Shown: in pieces, positions 15,691-22,540 of the stretch
Layout of the letters: each line of letters begins with the position of its first letter
Position numbering within the stretch: the stretch's first letter is position 1
NCBI GenBank assembly: GCA_003695835.1
Contig: RFHN01000067.1
Coordinates: forward strand, 1-22,540
Source: Armatimonadota bacterium
GTDB lineage: Bacteria > Armatimonadota > Fimbriimonadia > Fimbriimonadales > ATM1
Length of the DNA: 22,540 nt
Direction: 5' to 3'
Translations under genes and position numbers: made by a program
Notes under the pieces: generated by a model
Told to the model about the DNA's origin: nothing
What the model saw: only the letters and a program-made list of their open reading frames with translations
The model's database searches: none

Positions 15691-15744
15691 GGGCCGGAAA
15701 AACCGGAACAATTCGGGGCATCGTCGGACGACGACGAGGAGTAG
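13543..15744 (+). CDS. Wzc/GumC-type chain-length determinant fused to a BY-kinase-like domain with a degenerate P-loop
   Basis: The 733-residue inner-membrane protein pairs a Wzz/GumC periplasmic domain (between membrane helices at ~13-33 and ~417-440, with long coiled coils at ~165-400) with a cytoplasmic BY-kinase-like ATPase at ~500-690. Such proteins control exopolysaccharide length and export. Walker A reads AEPDSGRTT, with R515 where BY-kinases have the essential Lys. Walker A' is canonical (LLVDADLRDP, D537 and D539). Walker B reads VVFDSAAG (D617) instead of the usual DTPP. Tyr681, Tyr684, Tyr688 and Tyr695 could be the phosphorylated cluster, followed by a charged tail. The kinase may be weak or only structural. 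AGGAGAAGGA precedes ATG 13543. Almost all of the gene uses the odd codon dialect. Confidence 0.9.
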   Translation: MGRGRFLRSLKQRWWLLLLLVVPSTAGVLIWTLMSKPKYEAFMTLADKRDPDLNLPVLYQDQLMTRGVNDTELRVLNLTSTIGSFTVLKQAFDQLASEGYIKDTSQDSLREFISDVSITPQRGTEFVQVSYVDDDPDVARKVIEVIRDKFMTRYASLVSAPSDARVEFVRQQLAREKAAYDAKLQEQKEFQEQYPEAIGYETTVGSLAAQIQQVKQRIADAERAMNVAQATLAVAREQANRPTMTNPLETINRNPNPLYESLKQRIQTAESMYEARSQRYGPNHPSMIELRKQIEEDKAALAETDPYIVGTGYQDKPPFEQERLNAELQAERQLEYARAEKASAEAELRSLEQQKSSLPVVQKRLSELTAELLAHQSAVANMQAKLQEAQVREAQNSQPTIYMLDDPSVRELPRNTILKTLVTLFLSLVVAISLIASLGQIDQGTYTPLEAENSLGFPVLGVLPKSAQKRLPIGEERPSALAASYQMLSSQIMAVRDKLVGPCILIAAAEPDSGRTTVAANLAISLARDGARVLLVDADLRDPKLHEHFGLENRAGLAEILSGAATMESVVQPSGVDGLLVITAGQPPVNPVRLFRSQAMADFVEMVSQGADYVVFDSAAGSTFGDAAVLAEHVQNVVLIHEAGRPPTIAEFEFHKALERLGVNILGLVLNKARPDDCPTYQHYRRNYERTMQRYHPTAGRAALGAGDKPVRGEKRGPEKPEQFGASSDDDEE

Positions 15745-15780
15745 AACATTAACGTCGCCGCCGTGTGCGGAGACGAAGGT

Positions 15781-16431
15781 ATGGAAGAGAGTCGGACGAT
15801 CCACGCGGACCGGATCCGTCGCATCCAGGTGCCGTACGCTTTCTGGAAGCGTGTGCTGGATGTGATCGGGAGTTTTGTGATCATCATTCTGCTGTCGCCG
15901 GTGTTGGTTGCGATTGCGATCTTGGTGAAGTTGACGAGTCCGGGTCCGGTGATTTACAAGCAGCAGCGCGTGGGGCGGGGCGGCAGGACGTTCACCTTCT
16001 ACAAGTTCCGGTCGATGTATCAGGACGCGGACCGTCGGCTGCAAGAGGTCTTGGCTCAGAACGAGAAGTCCGGGCCGATTTTCAAAATGAAGAACGATCC
16101 GCGGGTGACGCCGGTAGGTCGTTTTCTGCGGAAGTATTCTCTGGATGAGCTTCCGCAGCTCTTCAACGTCCTGAAGGGGGACATGAGCCTCGTGGGTCCT
16201 CGACCGCCTCTACCTCGCGAGGTGGAGCAATACGACGACCGGGCGCTGCAGAGGCTCAGCGTCTTGCCGGGGATTACGTGTCTCTGGCAGATTTGCGGGC
16301 GGAGTGACACGAGCTTCGAAGAGTGGCTCGAATTGGACACTCTGTACGTAGAAAACATGTCGTTCTGGCTGGATTTGAAAATCCTGATGAAGACACCCCT
16401 ATCCGTGATTCGGGGTGAGGGAGCGTACTAA
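15781..16431 (+). CDS. Undecaprenyl-phosphate sugar-1-phosphate transferase (bacterial sugar transferase family)
   Basis: The 216-residue product should move a sugar-1-phosphate from a nucleotide sugar to undecaprenyl phosphate, the first membrane step of exopolysaccharide synthesis. It has the family order: KRVLDVIGS then one membrane helix (~27-50), SPGPVIYKQQRVG, TFYKFRSM, SLDELPQLFNVLKGDMSLVGPRP, and PGITCLWQICGRSD. It is the short form without the extra N-terminal membrane helices of WbaP-type proteins. I choose ATG 15781 (GAAGG just before) over GTG 15763, six codons upstream. It follows the Wzc-like gene by 36 bases. The sugar specificity cannot be read from sequence. Codons are partly dialect-like to ~15,965, then normal. 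Confidence 0.92.
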   Translation: MEESRTIHADRIRRIQVPYAFWKRVLDVIGSFVIIILLSPVLVAIAILVKLTSPGPVIYKQQRVGRGGRTFTFYKFRSMYQDADRRLQEVLAQNEKSGPIFKMKNDPRVTPVGRFLRKYSLDELPQLFNVLKGDMSLVGPRPPLPREVEQYDDRALQRLSVLPGITCLWQICGRSDTSFEEWLELDTLYVENMSFWLDLKILMKTPLSVIRGEGAY

Positions 16432-16457
16432 AGCGATGGGACGGCCCTCAAATTGCG

Positions 16458-16463
16458 TAAAAT
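16458..16463 (+). promoter_or_regulatory. Candidate -10 element (TAAAAT) for the exosortase gene
   Basis: TAAAAT lies 24 nt before the GTG at 16488; the implied short leader holds GGAG about 6 nt before the start. The 56-base gap after the sugar transferase has no terminator-like hairpin. Confidence 0.35.
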
Positions 16464-16487
16464 GACTGCGACGAGGCTGGAGAGCGA

Positions 16488-17504
16488 GTGAGCGAGCAAG
16501 AACTTAAGACGATCAAGTCCACCGAGGAGACCCCTGAGAGCGCAACGCCGGCGCCCGACGCCGAGGGCGAGGAGATGTGGGTTGCGCCGATTCTGGGCAT
16601 CCAAGTCGAGCGACGCGCGCTGCCTTGGATCCTCCTGGCCCTGGTGTCGTGCACGGTTCTTGGATTCAGTTTCCTGAAGGACCTGCCGGCGATTTGGTTC
16701 GACGAGGAAGGATACTACTCGCATGGTCTGCTCGTCCCGTTCATGTCCCTTGCGGTGCTGTATATGCGGCGCGAGAAGCTCAAAAAGGCGAAGAAAGAGC
16801 CTGCCGCCATTGGCATCCCGATCCTCGCCGTCGGCCTGCTGCTCTTGCTCGCGGGGCGATTGATTGACAATCTTTCTATTCAGGCGTTCGCTTTTATTCT
16901 CGCGTTGATCGGCGCGACGTACTACGTTTTTGGTAAAGAGGTGGGCAAGTTGGCGCTTGCGCCGATTCTGTTCCTCATCTTCATGATGCCCGCTCTCGGT
17001 TGGATCATTGACGCGACGACGAATCCGTTGCAGATCGTTTCGACGAAGATTGCGACGAAGATGCTCAACATCGTCGGCTACGAGACGTACATCAACCCGA
17101 TCGACCCAACGTTCGTGGACATGAACCTCTACAGCTTCCAAGTTGGGGGACCCTGTAGCGGATTCAAACTGTCGCTTGCGCTCACGGCGTTCACGATCTT
17201 CTTTATCATGATCTCGAACCTCAGTTGGGGCAAGAACCTCTTCTTGCTGGCGATCAGCATTCCGCTTGCGCTGTTCCTCAATGGGCTTCGCATCATGATG
17301 ATCGGAGTGATTGGGGAGTACGGCGCCGCCGCACCGGATGCGCCCCTGATTCGGTGGATTCGAAGTTTGGACAAGACGCAGAGCGATGTGGGGATGATCT
17401 TCCACGATTACAGCGGCTACTTGGTGTTGTTCCTATGTTTCATAATCTTGCACTATATTGTCAAAGCGCTCGAGAGGGGGGTTGGAAATGACGAACCGTC
17501 TTAA
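16488..17504 (+). CDS. xrt: Exosortase (transpeptidase-like membrane protein of the PEP-CTERM sorting system)
   Basis: The 338-residue polytopic inner-membrane protein has about eight membrane helices after a charged 40-residue N-terminus. The three conserved active-site residues are visible: C223 in GGPCSGFK, R268 in LNGLRIMMIG, and H306 in MIFHDYSGYLV. Exosortases cut C-terminal sorting signals from surface proteins, usually in bacteria that make exopolysaccharide, and this one sits in such a locus. The GTG start at 16488 has GGAG upstream. EpsI follows with a 17-base overlap. No protein in the window ends in a PEP-CTERM-like motif plus helix plus basic tail, so its targets lie elsewhere. 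The exosortase subtype is not assigned. Confidence 0.93.
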   Translation: MSEQELKTIKSTEETPESATPAPDAEGEEMWVAPILGIQVERRALPWILLALVSCTVLGFSFLKDLPAIWFDEEGYYSHGLLVPFMSLAVLYMRREKLKKAKKEPAAIGIPILAVGLLLLLAGRLIDNLSIQAFAFILALIGATYYVFGKEVGKLALAPILFLIFMMPALGWIIDATTNPLQIVSTKIATKMLNIVGYETYINPIDPTFVDMNLYSFQVGGPCSGFKLSLALTAFTIFFIMISNLSWGKNLFLLAISIPLALFLNGLRIMMIGVIGEYGAAAPDAPLIRWIRSLDKTQSDVGMIFHDYSGYLVLFLCFIILHYIVKALERGVGNDEPS

Positions 17505-18180
17505 GATCGTTGCCATCGTGTTCGTGCTCGTCGGCGCCTTAGCGTTCGCCCTGAGCCCGCGCCGCTACCAGGATCGCACCGAGGAATGGATGGAAGAGGT
17601 GGTGCCGGAGCAGATCCCGACGTATTCGCTCCGCGCCTCGTCGAAGACCGACCCGGCGGTCAAGATGTCCGAGGTCGCTTATCAGATTTTGCAGCCGTTC
17701 GGGATCGTCACGCGTTACTACACCGGCCCGGACAATCGGACGTACGAGTTCGTGGTCCTTGCCGGCAACACGCGCAAGTCTTTTCATGACCCACGCGTCT
17801 GCTTCACGGCCCAAGGATGGGACCTCAAGGATCCCGGCATCCACACCGTGAATCTGCCGCACATGGGCGGCGAGGTTCAGGTGTCCGCAATGACGATGGA
17901 CAACATCGCCACAGGAAGCCGAGCGACCGCGATGTTCTTTTACAAGACCCCGTTTGGAATCCGTCCCAATACGATGCGCGTCCCGTTCGACCTCACTTTC
18001 GCCAAGCTCATGATGAAGTCAGACGTAGACGCCCAGTTCTATCGCTTCATGGTGGTGCCGCCGAGCGAGGGGGACGACGCCCTGCAGAAGGACTTGCAGG
18101 CGCTGACAGCCTTCGCGGAGACGATGTTCAGCGAGATCGAGAAGCGGCCTGAGGGTTCCTACTTCCTGCTCAGGAAGTAG
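17488..18180 (+). CDS. epsI: EpsI-type exosortase-associated protein (DUF3485)
   Basis: The 230-residue product has one N-terminal membrane anchor (LKIVAIVFVLVGALAFALS) and a periplasmic domain matching the EpsI family, including RVCFTAQGWDLKDP and VSAMTMDN with a later TAMFFYKT strand. EpsI is commonly next to or fused with exosortase and is needed for sorting or exopolysaccharide production; its chemistry is unknown. ATG 17488 is preceded by GAGAGGGGGG and overlaps the exosortase stop by 17 bases, indicating translational coupling. An earlier in-frame TTG at 17458 would put ten charged residues before the membrane anchor and is less likely. The last ~50 residues are a helical charged extension. 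Confidence 0.87.
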   Translation: MTNRLKIVAIVFVLVGALAFALSPRRYQDRTEEWMEEVVPEQIPTYSLRASSKTDPAVKMSEVAYQILQPFGIVTRYYTGPDNRTYEFVVLAGNTRKSFHDPRVCFTAQGWDLKDPGIHTVNLPHMGGEVQVSAMTMDNIATGSRATAMFFYKTPFGIRPNTMRVPFDLTFAKLMMKSDVDAQFYRFMVVPPSEGDDALQKDLQALTAFAETMFSEIEKRPEGSYFLLRK

Positions 18181-18186
18181 TAGAAT
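18181..18186 (+). promoter_or_regulatory. Candidate -10 element (TAGAAT) for the M16 pair
   Basis: TAGAAT follows directly on the EpsI stop codon and ends 8 nt before GTG 18195, the leaderless spacing seen at other genes. There is no Shine-Dalgarno at this start. Confidence 0.4.
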
Positions 18187-18194
18187 CTGCGGCG

Positions 18195-19310
18195 GTGATT
18201 CTTGCATCCTTTGCCGCCCTCGCTTGGCTGCAGGGCAGTAGCTGTTTGCCCGTTCCCGAGTCCAACGAAGTCGCGCTTTGCGTCATCCTGCGCGCAGGCT
18301 CGTCTGGAGACCCGAGCGGACAGAGCGGCGTGACGCACCTGGTCGAGCATCTGCTTTTTCGACGAGGGGAGCCGGGTTCGCTTGATTCTGCGATCGAGGC
18401 GCTGGGCGGTCGTCTCGAAGCGACGACCTATCGAGATTTCATCAGAATCTGGGTGACGGTGCCGTCCGAGCATGCGCCGGTCGCCGTGCCAATCCTCGGG
18501 CGACTGCTCGAACCGATGACCTGGACCGACGACGTGGTCGAGCAGGAGAAGCGGATGGTGCTGCAAGAGCTTCGGCTTCGAGAACTCGTTCCCAGCGCGG
18601 TCCTGAAGGAACGGCTTTGGCAGGCGGTTTTTGACAATGAGTTGTACGGTCGCCCGACCGGCGGGATTCCTTCGGAGATCGCTGCCCTTACGGGCGATGC
18701 CGCGCGGGAGCGGGCACAACAGATCCTCAGAACCGCGCCGATCACCGTCGTGGCGGCTGGCGGCAAGGTAGAGGGCCTCCGAGCCGCTCTCGACACGTTG
18801 GCGAGGGCGAGTCCCAACCCAGGGGGAGGGCGGGAGGCGCCTCCGGCAAGCGCCAAGCGGCTCGAAGGCGAAGGCTACGGAGCCATTGGAGTGGCGCTGC
18901 CGTGGGATCAGGAAGCGCTGAGTTACGTCGCAGGTCAGGTTGCCGTCGAGGCGCTTGCGGGCAGGGGAGACTCGCTCGCAGGGCGAAGGAATCTCGTGGT
19001 GGAGCCGGTGTGGGAGCCGTCCGGCGCGGCGTGTCTGGTGGGGGTTCTCTACCGAAGTGGGGAGGCAGAGCAGGTTTTGGAGCTGGTGAGGGAGGGCGTG
19101 AAGTTGTCGGATGAGGACATCGAGCGCGCCAGGGAGAGCGTCCAACGCCAATGGGAGCGTTCGTTCGAAGACGTCGAGTCGCTCGCCTTCTGGGAGGCGT
19201 TCGCGCGCGCTTGGGGCATCGGCGACGCCCACTCGTTCACTCAGGCTGCAAGGAACTTGAAGCCGGAGCATGTGAGACAGATCCTTTCCCAGTTGGCGGG
19301 GGCGGCATGA
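18195..19310 (+). CDS. M16 family zinc peptidase, catalytic subunit
   Basis: The 371-residue protein carries the inverted zinc motif HLVEH (H48, E51, H52), with a candidate third ligand E125 in MVLQELRL, as in M16 (pitrilysin/processing-peptidase) enzymes. A hydrophobic N-terminus (ILASFAALAWLQG) may be a short signal peptide, placing it outside the cytoplasm, though the fold seems to start at once after it. At 371 residues it is shorter than usual M16B subunits (~420). The next gene overlaps its stop as ATGA and encodes a non-catalytic partner, so the two probably form the heterodimer typical of M16B. GTG 18195 is chosen because a -10-like box lies 8 nt upstream. Confidence 0.88.
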   Translation: MILASFAALAWLQGSSCLPVPESNEVALCVILRAGSSGDPSGQSGVTHLVEHLLFRRGEPGSLDSAIEALGGRLEATTYRDFIRIWVTVPSEHAPVAVPILGRLLEPMTWTDDVVEQEKRMVLQELRLRELVPSAVLKERLWQAVFDNELYGRPTGGIPSEIAALTGDAARERAQQILRTAPITVVAAGGKVEGLRAALDTLARASPNPGGGREAPPASAKRLEGEGYGAIGVALPWDQEALSYVAGQVAVEALAGRGDSLAGRRNLVVEPVWEPSGAACLVGVLYRSGEAEQVLELVREGVKLSDEDIERARESVQRQWERSFEDVESLAFWEAFARAWGIGDAHSFTQAARNLKPEHVRQILSQLAGAA

Positions 19311-20512
19311 TCGGGATGTTGATGGTTGCCGTCGCCGGACTGGAGGTCGCAAGACTCTCCAATGGCATACCGGTTTTGATCGAGAACCGACCAGGCGAGG
19401 ACACGATCGCCTTTTGTGCGATGCTCCGAACCGACGGTCTCAGCTTGGATGAGGCTGCTGGCCTGGAGGGAGTGGTTGCGTCGTGGTACAGTGGCACCGA
19501 GGCGCTGACGCTTTCCCGCCTACGCCATCTCGCCGCTCAAACGGGCGGGGAATTGACCATCCGAACTGCGGCAGACCGCTTCGTGTTTGCCGCACAGGTG
19601 CCGAAGGAAAGTTTCGGGTTGCTCGTGTCGGTGCTCGCAGAGCTATGGTTGCACCCGGACTTGCGAAAGGAAACGGTCGCCGACGGAGGAAGAGAGCGAA
19701 AGCGGATCCAGCTGTTTGGGAACGAACCGCTGTCCATTCAGATTCGCTCGTTAGCCCGCGATCTCGGATGGCCTGAGGCGGTCGCCCCGACGGGCGACGA
19801 ACGGCGCGTTAGGGCCGCCTACGCCAAGATATTCCGGCCCGAGGCTGCCGTCTTCGCAGTTGTCGGGGACGTGAACTCGGATGCAGTGATCGAGCGGCTC
19901 AACCGCTCTTTCGGGTTTTGGCAGGGCAGAGTGGCGGGCAGGCTACAGGCGCAAGGATCGCCGCGGGAGAAGCGAGAAGCCGAGGTGGGGGCTTTCGTCG
20001 GCGCTCGCTTGGTGGGCCCAGAGGTAGGCTCGTCGGAGCTTGCTCCCTTCCTGGTCGGCGTCACTGCGTTGATGGAGGGTAAGGGAAGCGTACTGGGGCG
20101 CACGTTGCGGTATGAGAGGGCCGTCAGTTACCAGTTCGGAACGCTCGAAGCCGTTCGAGGGGGCAGGTTGGAAGCGATTCTCTACGCCGCGTTCGAGCCT
20201 GGCGCAGAGTTGCAGGACGGCACCCTCTTAGAAGAGATCCGCCGGGCTGCAAGGGAGCTCACTGAGGGAGACCTGACGCGTGCCAAAGCGTTCTTGCTCA
20301 GCCAAGTTCAGTTTGGGCGGCCAGGCGGACCCCTCGGACGATCCGTTCCGAGGGGACAAGTAAAGCCTGCGGAGGCAGCGTACTCTCATGGTTGGTGGCA
20401 GCTGTTCGGAGGGGGCTTAGGCGGAAGGGAGCGACTTCTGGAAGGGATCGAGAGCGCGACGGTTTCTGAGGTTCGAGATGCACTGCTGGCCTCCGCGTCC
20501 GGGGGCGCATAG
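19307..20512 (+). CDS. M16 family peptidase, non-catalytic partner subunit
   Basis: The 401-residue product has the M16 fold (VARLSNGIPVLIENRPGEDT, AAGLEGVVASW, AKIFRPEAAVFAVVGDVN). The HxxEH zinc motif is replaced at its expected place by a GLEGV-type sequence. It should bind substrate while the upstream gene supplies the zinc site. The N-terminus (MIGMLMVAVAGLEV) is hydrophobic and may be a weak signal peptide. The ATG at 19307 overlaps the stop of the catalytic gene by 4 bases, which points to equal production. A longer open frame reaches back to 19151, but that part lies inside the upstream gene and does not look like M16. Substrate unknown. Confidence 0.87.
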   Translation: MIGMLMVAVAGLEVARLSNGIPVLIENRPGEDTIAFCAMLRTDGLSLDEAAGLEGVVASWYSGTEALTLSRLRHLAAQTGGELTIRTAADRFVFAAQVPKESFGLLVSVLAELWLHPDLRKETVADGGRERKRIQLFGNEPLSIQIRSLARDLGWPEAVAPTGDERRVRAAYAKIFRPEAAVFAVVGDVNSDAVIERLNRSFGFWQGRVAGRLQAQGSPREKREAEVGAFVGARLVGPEVGSSELAPFLVGVTALMEGKGSVLGRTLRYERAVSYQFGTLEAVRGGRLEAILYAAFEPGAELQDGTLLEEIRRAARELTEGDLTRAKAFLLSQVQFGRPGGPLGRSVPRGQVKPAEAAYSHGWWQLFGGGLGGRERLLEGIESATVSEVRDALLASASGGA

Positions 20513-20539
20513 CGATCGGGTGGTTCGTTCGTCCAATCC

Positions 20540-21133
20540 ATGGAGCCATCAGCCATGCGAACACGGGGCCTGACACTCATAGAACTATTGGTCGTTATTG
20601 CGATCCTTGGGATCCTCATGGCGATCCTTTACCCCGTCTTTGCGGTGGCGAAGCGGAAGGCGAAAGAGGCCAAATGCATCACACAGTTGCGCCAGATCGG
20701 CATGGCTGTGCAGATGTATCGAACGGACACCGACGACGAACTGCCGCGACGACTCAGCGATCTGTTTCCGATTTACGTTACGAATGAGGCGATCTTCCGA
20801 TGCCCCTTGGACGGGCGCGATGGCCACCACGCGTACACAGGCCGACTGGAAGGGGACCGCTTCTTGCCTTCGGGAGTCAGTTACACCTACGTCCCCAACT
20901 GGCCCAAGGCAATCGCGCTGGGATGGTGGGGCGCGCCGCCTGCCCGTGGCTTTGGGAAGTGGGGCGAGGAGACGCCTCTCATCGAGTGTCACTGGCACTG
21001 GGCGAAGGTGTATGACCTTCAGCTTGCGGAGGACGATCTGAAGACGGCAAAGGGCAATGCGGTGCTCGTGAAGAAGGACGGCAGTATCCGCCTGTGGCCG
21101 GCGCGGGTTCCGGTCGAACAGTACGAGCCGTAA
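20540..21133 (+). CDS. Prepilin/pseudopilin-like protein with N-terminal methylation motif
   Basis: The 197-residue protein has a type IV prepilin N-terminus: a short leader ending in G10, then LTLIELLVVIAILGILMAILYPVF with the conserved Glu at position +5 and one hydrophobic helix. Cleavage and methylation after Gly are expected by a prepilin peptidase not seen here. Downstream are KRKAKEAKCITQLRQIGMAVQMYRTD and CPLDGR. This is the layout of the small secreted 'prepilin-type' proteins that occur in many copies in Armatimonadota and Planctomycetota. Position 1 is Leu rather than the usual Phe. ATG 20540 and ATG 20555 are both possible. No pilus assembly genes lie nearby, so its role is unknown. 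Confidence 0.88.
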   Translation: MEPSAMRTRGLTLIELLVVIAILGILMAILYPVFAVAKRKAKEAKCITQLRQIGMAVQMYRTDTDDELPRRLSDLFPIYVTNEAIFRCPLDGRDGHHAYTGRLEGDRFLPSGVSYTYVPNWPKAIALGWWGAPPARGFGKWGEETPLIECHWHWAKVYDLQLAEDDLKTAKGNAVLVKKDGSIRLWPARVPVEQYEP

Positions 21134-21136
21134 GGT

Positions 21137-21142
21137 CATAAT
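21137..21142 (+). promoter_or_regulatory. Candidate -10 element (CATAAT) for pth
   Basis: CATAAT ends 7 nt before GTG 21150, immediately after the prepilin stop codon. It suggests a leaderless pth-rsmG transcript. No Shine-Dalgarno precedes the GTG. Confidence 0.5.
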
Positions 21143-21149
21143 CCCGCCG

Positions 21150-21755
21150 GTGTTTTTTCGTAGAAAGCGCGAGTCCGTGCAGCCGGAGTGGGTCATCGTC
21201 GGGTTGGGCAACCCTGGCGGCCAGTACGAGGGCACCCGCCACAACGTGGGTTTCGAGGTGATCCGGCGCCTTTCGGCGAGGCACAACCTTCACCTGAGCG
21301 AGCGGAAGTACCAAGCGAACTTCGGCGTCGGAACGATGCGGGATCGGACCGTGGCTCTCGTCCGCCCACTCACCTACATGAACCGAAGTGGGATCGCGGT
21401 CGCCGCTCTGCTCGATTGGTGGAAGCTACCTCCCGAAAGAATGGTGGTGGTGTTTGATGACATGGATCTGGAGGTTGGGCGAGTCCTCATCAAGCCGTTT
21501 GGCGGCCCGGGGACGCACAACGGCATGAAGGACATCATCGCGCGACTGAGGACGGAGCAGTTCCCTCGAGTTCGTATCGGGATTGGCAAGCCGCCGATGG
21601 CCGGAGCCGACTACGTCCTGAGCCCTTTCCGCGACGAGGAGATCCCGTTGATCCAAGAGGCGCTCGATCTTGCGACGGACGGTTGCGAGTGGATCGTGAC
21701 GGAAGGGGTAGACAAAGCGATGAACCGCGTCAATTCGGTTCGAAAAGGGGAATGA
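21150..21755 (+). CDS. pth: Peptidyl-tRNA hydrolase
   Basis: Pth frees tRNAs from peptidyl-tRNAs that drop off the ribosome. The 201-residue product shows the family landmarks: VGLGNPGGQYEGTRHNVGF with catalytic H31 and N21, RPLTYMNRSG, VFDDMDLEVGR, GGPGTHNGMKDI, FPRVRIGIGKP, and YVLSPF. It is close to the usual length (~190-200), with a short basic N-terminal extension. GTG 21150 is supported by the -10-like box 7 nt before it. The stop overlaps the rsmG start as ATGA, so the two housekeeping genes form one translational unit. Confidence 0.97.
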   Translation: MFFRRKRESVQPEWVIVGLGNPGGQYEGTRHNVGFEVIRRLSARHNLHLSERKYQANFGVGTMRDRTVALVRPLTYMNRSGIAVAALLDWWKLPPERMVVVFDDMDLEVGRVLIKPFGGPGTHNGMKDIIARLRTEQFPRVRIGIGKPPMAGADYVLSPFRDEEIPLIQEALDLATDGCEWIVTEGVDKAMNRVNSVRKGE

Positions 21756-22474
21756 ACGGGCAAGCTCTCAAGCAGGAAGCGAGTCGCTTGGGCATCGAGC
21801 TAACGCGCGCTCAGCTGGAAGCGTTCGCGTATTTTGAAGAGGCGCTCTACCAAGCCAATCGCGTGATGAATCTCACGAGTGTGCCGAAGGAAGAATGTTG
21901 GTTCCGCCACTTCTTGGACAGCCTCCTTCTTGCGCCGTTGATTCCCAAGGGAGCGACCGTGTTAGACGTGGGTAGCGGGCCGGGTCTGCCCGGTGTTTGC
22001 CTCGCCATCGCGAGGGCGGACCTTGTCGTATCTTGTCTGGACAGCAGTTCGAAGTGCTGCGAGTTCCTACAAGTGAATTTCGCTCCGTCGGGCCGCTTGC
22101 CGTTCCTGTTCGAAGTGATCGAGGGACGGGCGGAGGAGGTGGCGCACGTGCCCGATTATCGGGAACGATATGATTTTGTAACCGGTAGAGCCGTCGCGCC
22201 TCTACCCATTCAACTGGAGATCTCCAGCGCGTTCTGTCGCGTGGGAGGTCTGGTCGTTCCGATGCGCACGCCACAGGATCGCCAGATCGCGCGGGGAAAG
22301 TTCGATGTCCTTGGCATTCGCCTCGCGCAGTTTGAGACCAAGGAATTGGCGCCCATCCGGGCGCCGCGCCTCTTTCCCGTCTACCGAAAACTTGGCAAGA
22401 CGGACGCCGCGTATCCGCGGAGCTGGGCGAAGATCAAGAGGTCTCCGCTGGGTTCGCCTTCCGCCGACGGTTGA
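21752..22474 (+). CDS. rsmG: 16S rRNA (guanine527-N7)-methyltransferase RsmG (GidB)
   Basis: RsmG methylates N7 of G527 in the 530 loop of 16S rRNA. The 240-residue protein has the family order: NRVMNLTSV, FLDSLLLAPLIP, SAM-binding motif LDVGSGPGLPG at residues ~71-81, LDSSSKCCEFL, VIEGRAEEV, and DFVTGRAVAPL. The usual 'K-R' after LDS is K-C-C here. ATG 21752 overlaps the pth stop; a longer frame from 21683 lies wholly inside pth and is rejected. The last 41 bases overlap a probable convergent gene on the other strand. Confidence 0.95.
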   Translation: MNGQALKQEASRLGIELTRAQLEAFAYFEEALYQANRVMNLTSVPKEECWFRHFLDSLLLAPLIPKGATVLDVGSGPGLPGVCLAIARADLVVSCLDSSSKCCEFLQVNFAPSGRLPFLFEVIEGRAEEVAHVPDYRERYDFVTGRAVAPLPIQLEISSAFCRVGGLVVPMRTPQDRQIARGKFDVLGIRLAQFETKELAPIRAPRLFPVYRKLGKTDAAYPRSWAKIKRSPLGSPSADG

Positions 22475-22540
22475 CCCAAGCGTTCCAAGTTTGGACGACG
22501 ACGAAGGCCACAAATGCGCCGGCAAGCCAGCCGAACAGCA
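22434..22540 (-). CDS. C-terminal end of a probable membrane protein (partial)
   Basis: Reading in from the right edge on the minus strand, one frame stays open for 34 codons and ends at TGA (22436-22434). It encodes a Gly/Ala/Phe/Val-rich hydrophobic segment (LFGWLAGAFVAFVVV) followed by QTWNAWVNRRRKANPAETS. A membrane helix with a positive cytoplasmic tail is a natural C-terminus. The gene would overlap the 3' end of rsmG by 41 bases. Only 107 bases are visible, so family and function cannot be given. Confidence 0.5.
   Translation of the reverse strand, partial: LFGWLAGAFVAFVVVQTWNAWVNRRRKANPAETS

Noticed and set aside
14294..16044. Long minus-strand open frames opposite the Wzc-like and sugar-transferase genes
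   Set aside because: They arise because the codon dialect removes stop triplets on the opposite strand. Their composition (Pro/Ser/Thr- or His/Arg-rich) is an artefact and no family fits.

Overview
The window reads as a chromosomal stretch of a diderm bacterium with moderately high GC. Evidence for a double membrane includes a SurA/PpiC-type periplasmic foldase, a Wza-type outer-membrane export protein, lipoproteins with lipoboxes and an exosortase system. Exosortase/EpsI, a type IV-like prepilin, a GH20 enzyme and a periplasmic multihaem cytochrome together resemble Armatimonadota (Fimbriimonadales-like) or a nearby PVC-type lineage. That placement is inference; there is no rRNA to anchor it. 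I found no tRNA, rRNA, CRISPR array, insertion sequence or phage gene. The window is nearly all coding, and the two longest gaps are about 145-150 bases.

Layout. 1-2797 (+): a 5'-truncated scramblase/LURP-one-like gene, a seven-bladed WD40 propeller, an SH3-NlpC/P60 cell-wall hydrolase and a small cupin. 2805-5578 (-): a secreted DUF1573-type Ig-like protein overlapping by 4 bases a fusion of a degenerate metallophosphatase with a tetrahaem cytochrome. 5675-8143 (+): a lipoprotein zinc protease and a GH20 glycosidase. 8157-9796 (-): lexA, a lipoprotein, and a small SelW/Rdx selenoprotein with an in-frame TGA that ordinary gene callers will miss. 9948-18180 (+): an envelope/exopolysaccharide block with a membrane-anchored SurA-like foldase, rsmI, a Wza-like exporter, a Wzc-like chain-length/BY-kinase protein, an undecaprenyl-phosphate sugar transferase, an exosortase and EpsI. 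18195-22474 (+): a catalytic plus non-catalytic M16 peptidase pair, a prepilin-like protein, pth and rsmG. The last 107 bases hold the 3' end of a convergent membrane-protein gene.

The best finds are two. (1) The SelW-like selenoprotein at 8157-8390 (-) has a CxxU motif (C-T-E-U) and a perfect 6-bp stem with a CGGGT loop 21 nt after the TGA, matching the bacterial SECIS pattern. (2) A striking codon 'dialect' covers about 10,070-10,885 and 12,545-15,690. In it Leu is nearly always TTG/TTA, Lys/Glu/Gln are AAG/GAG/CAG only, and C-ending codons of four-fold boxes almost vanish, while intervening and flanking DNA uses ordinary codons. One border falls inside a single gene.

Several genes also carry a CATAAT/TATAAT-like -10 element 6-8 nt before the start codon, which suggests leaderless transcription and helps choose starts.
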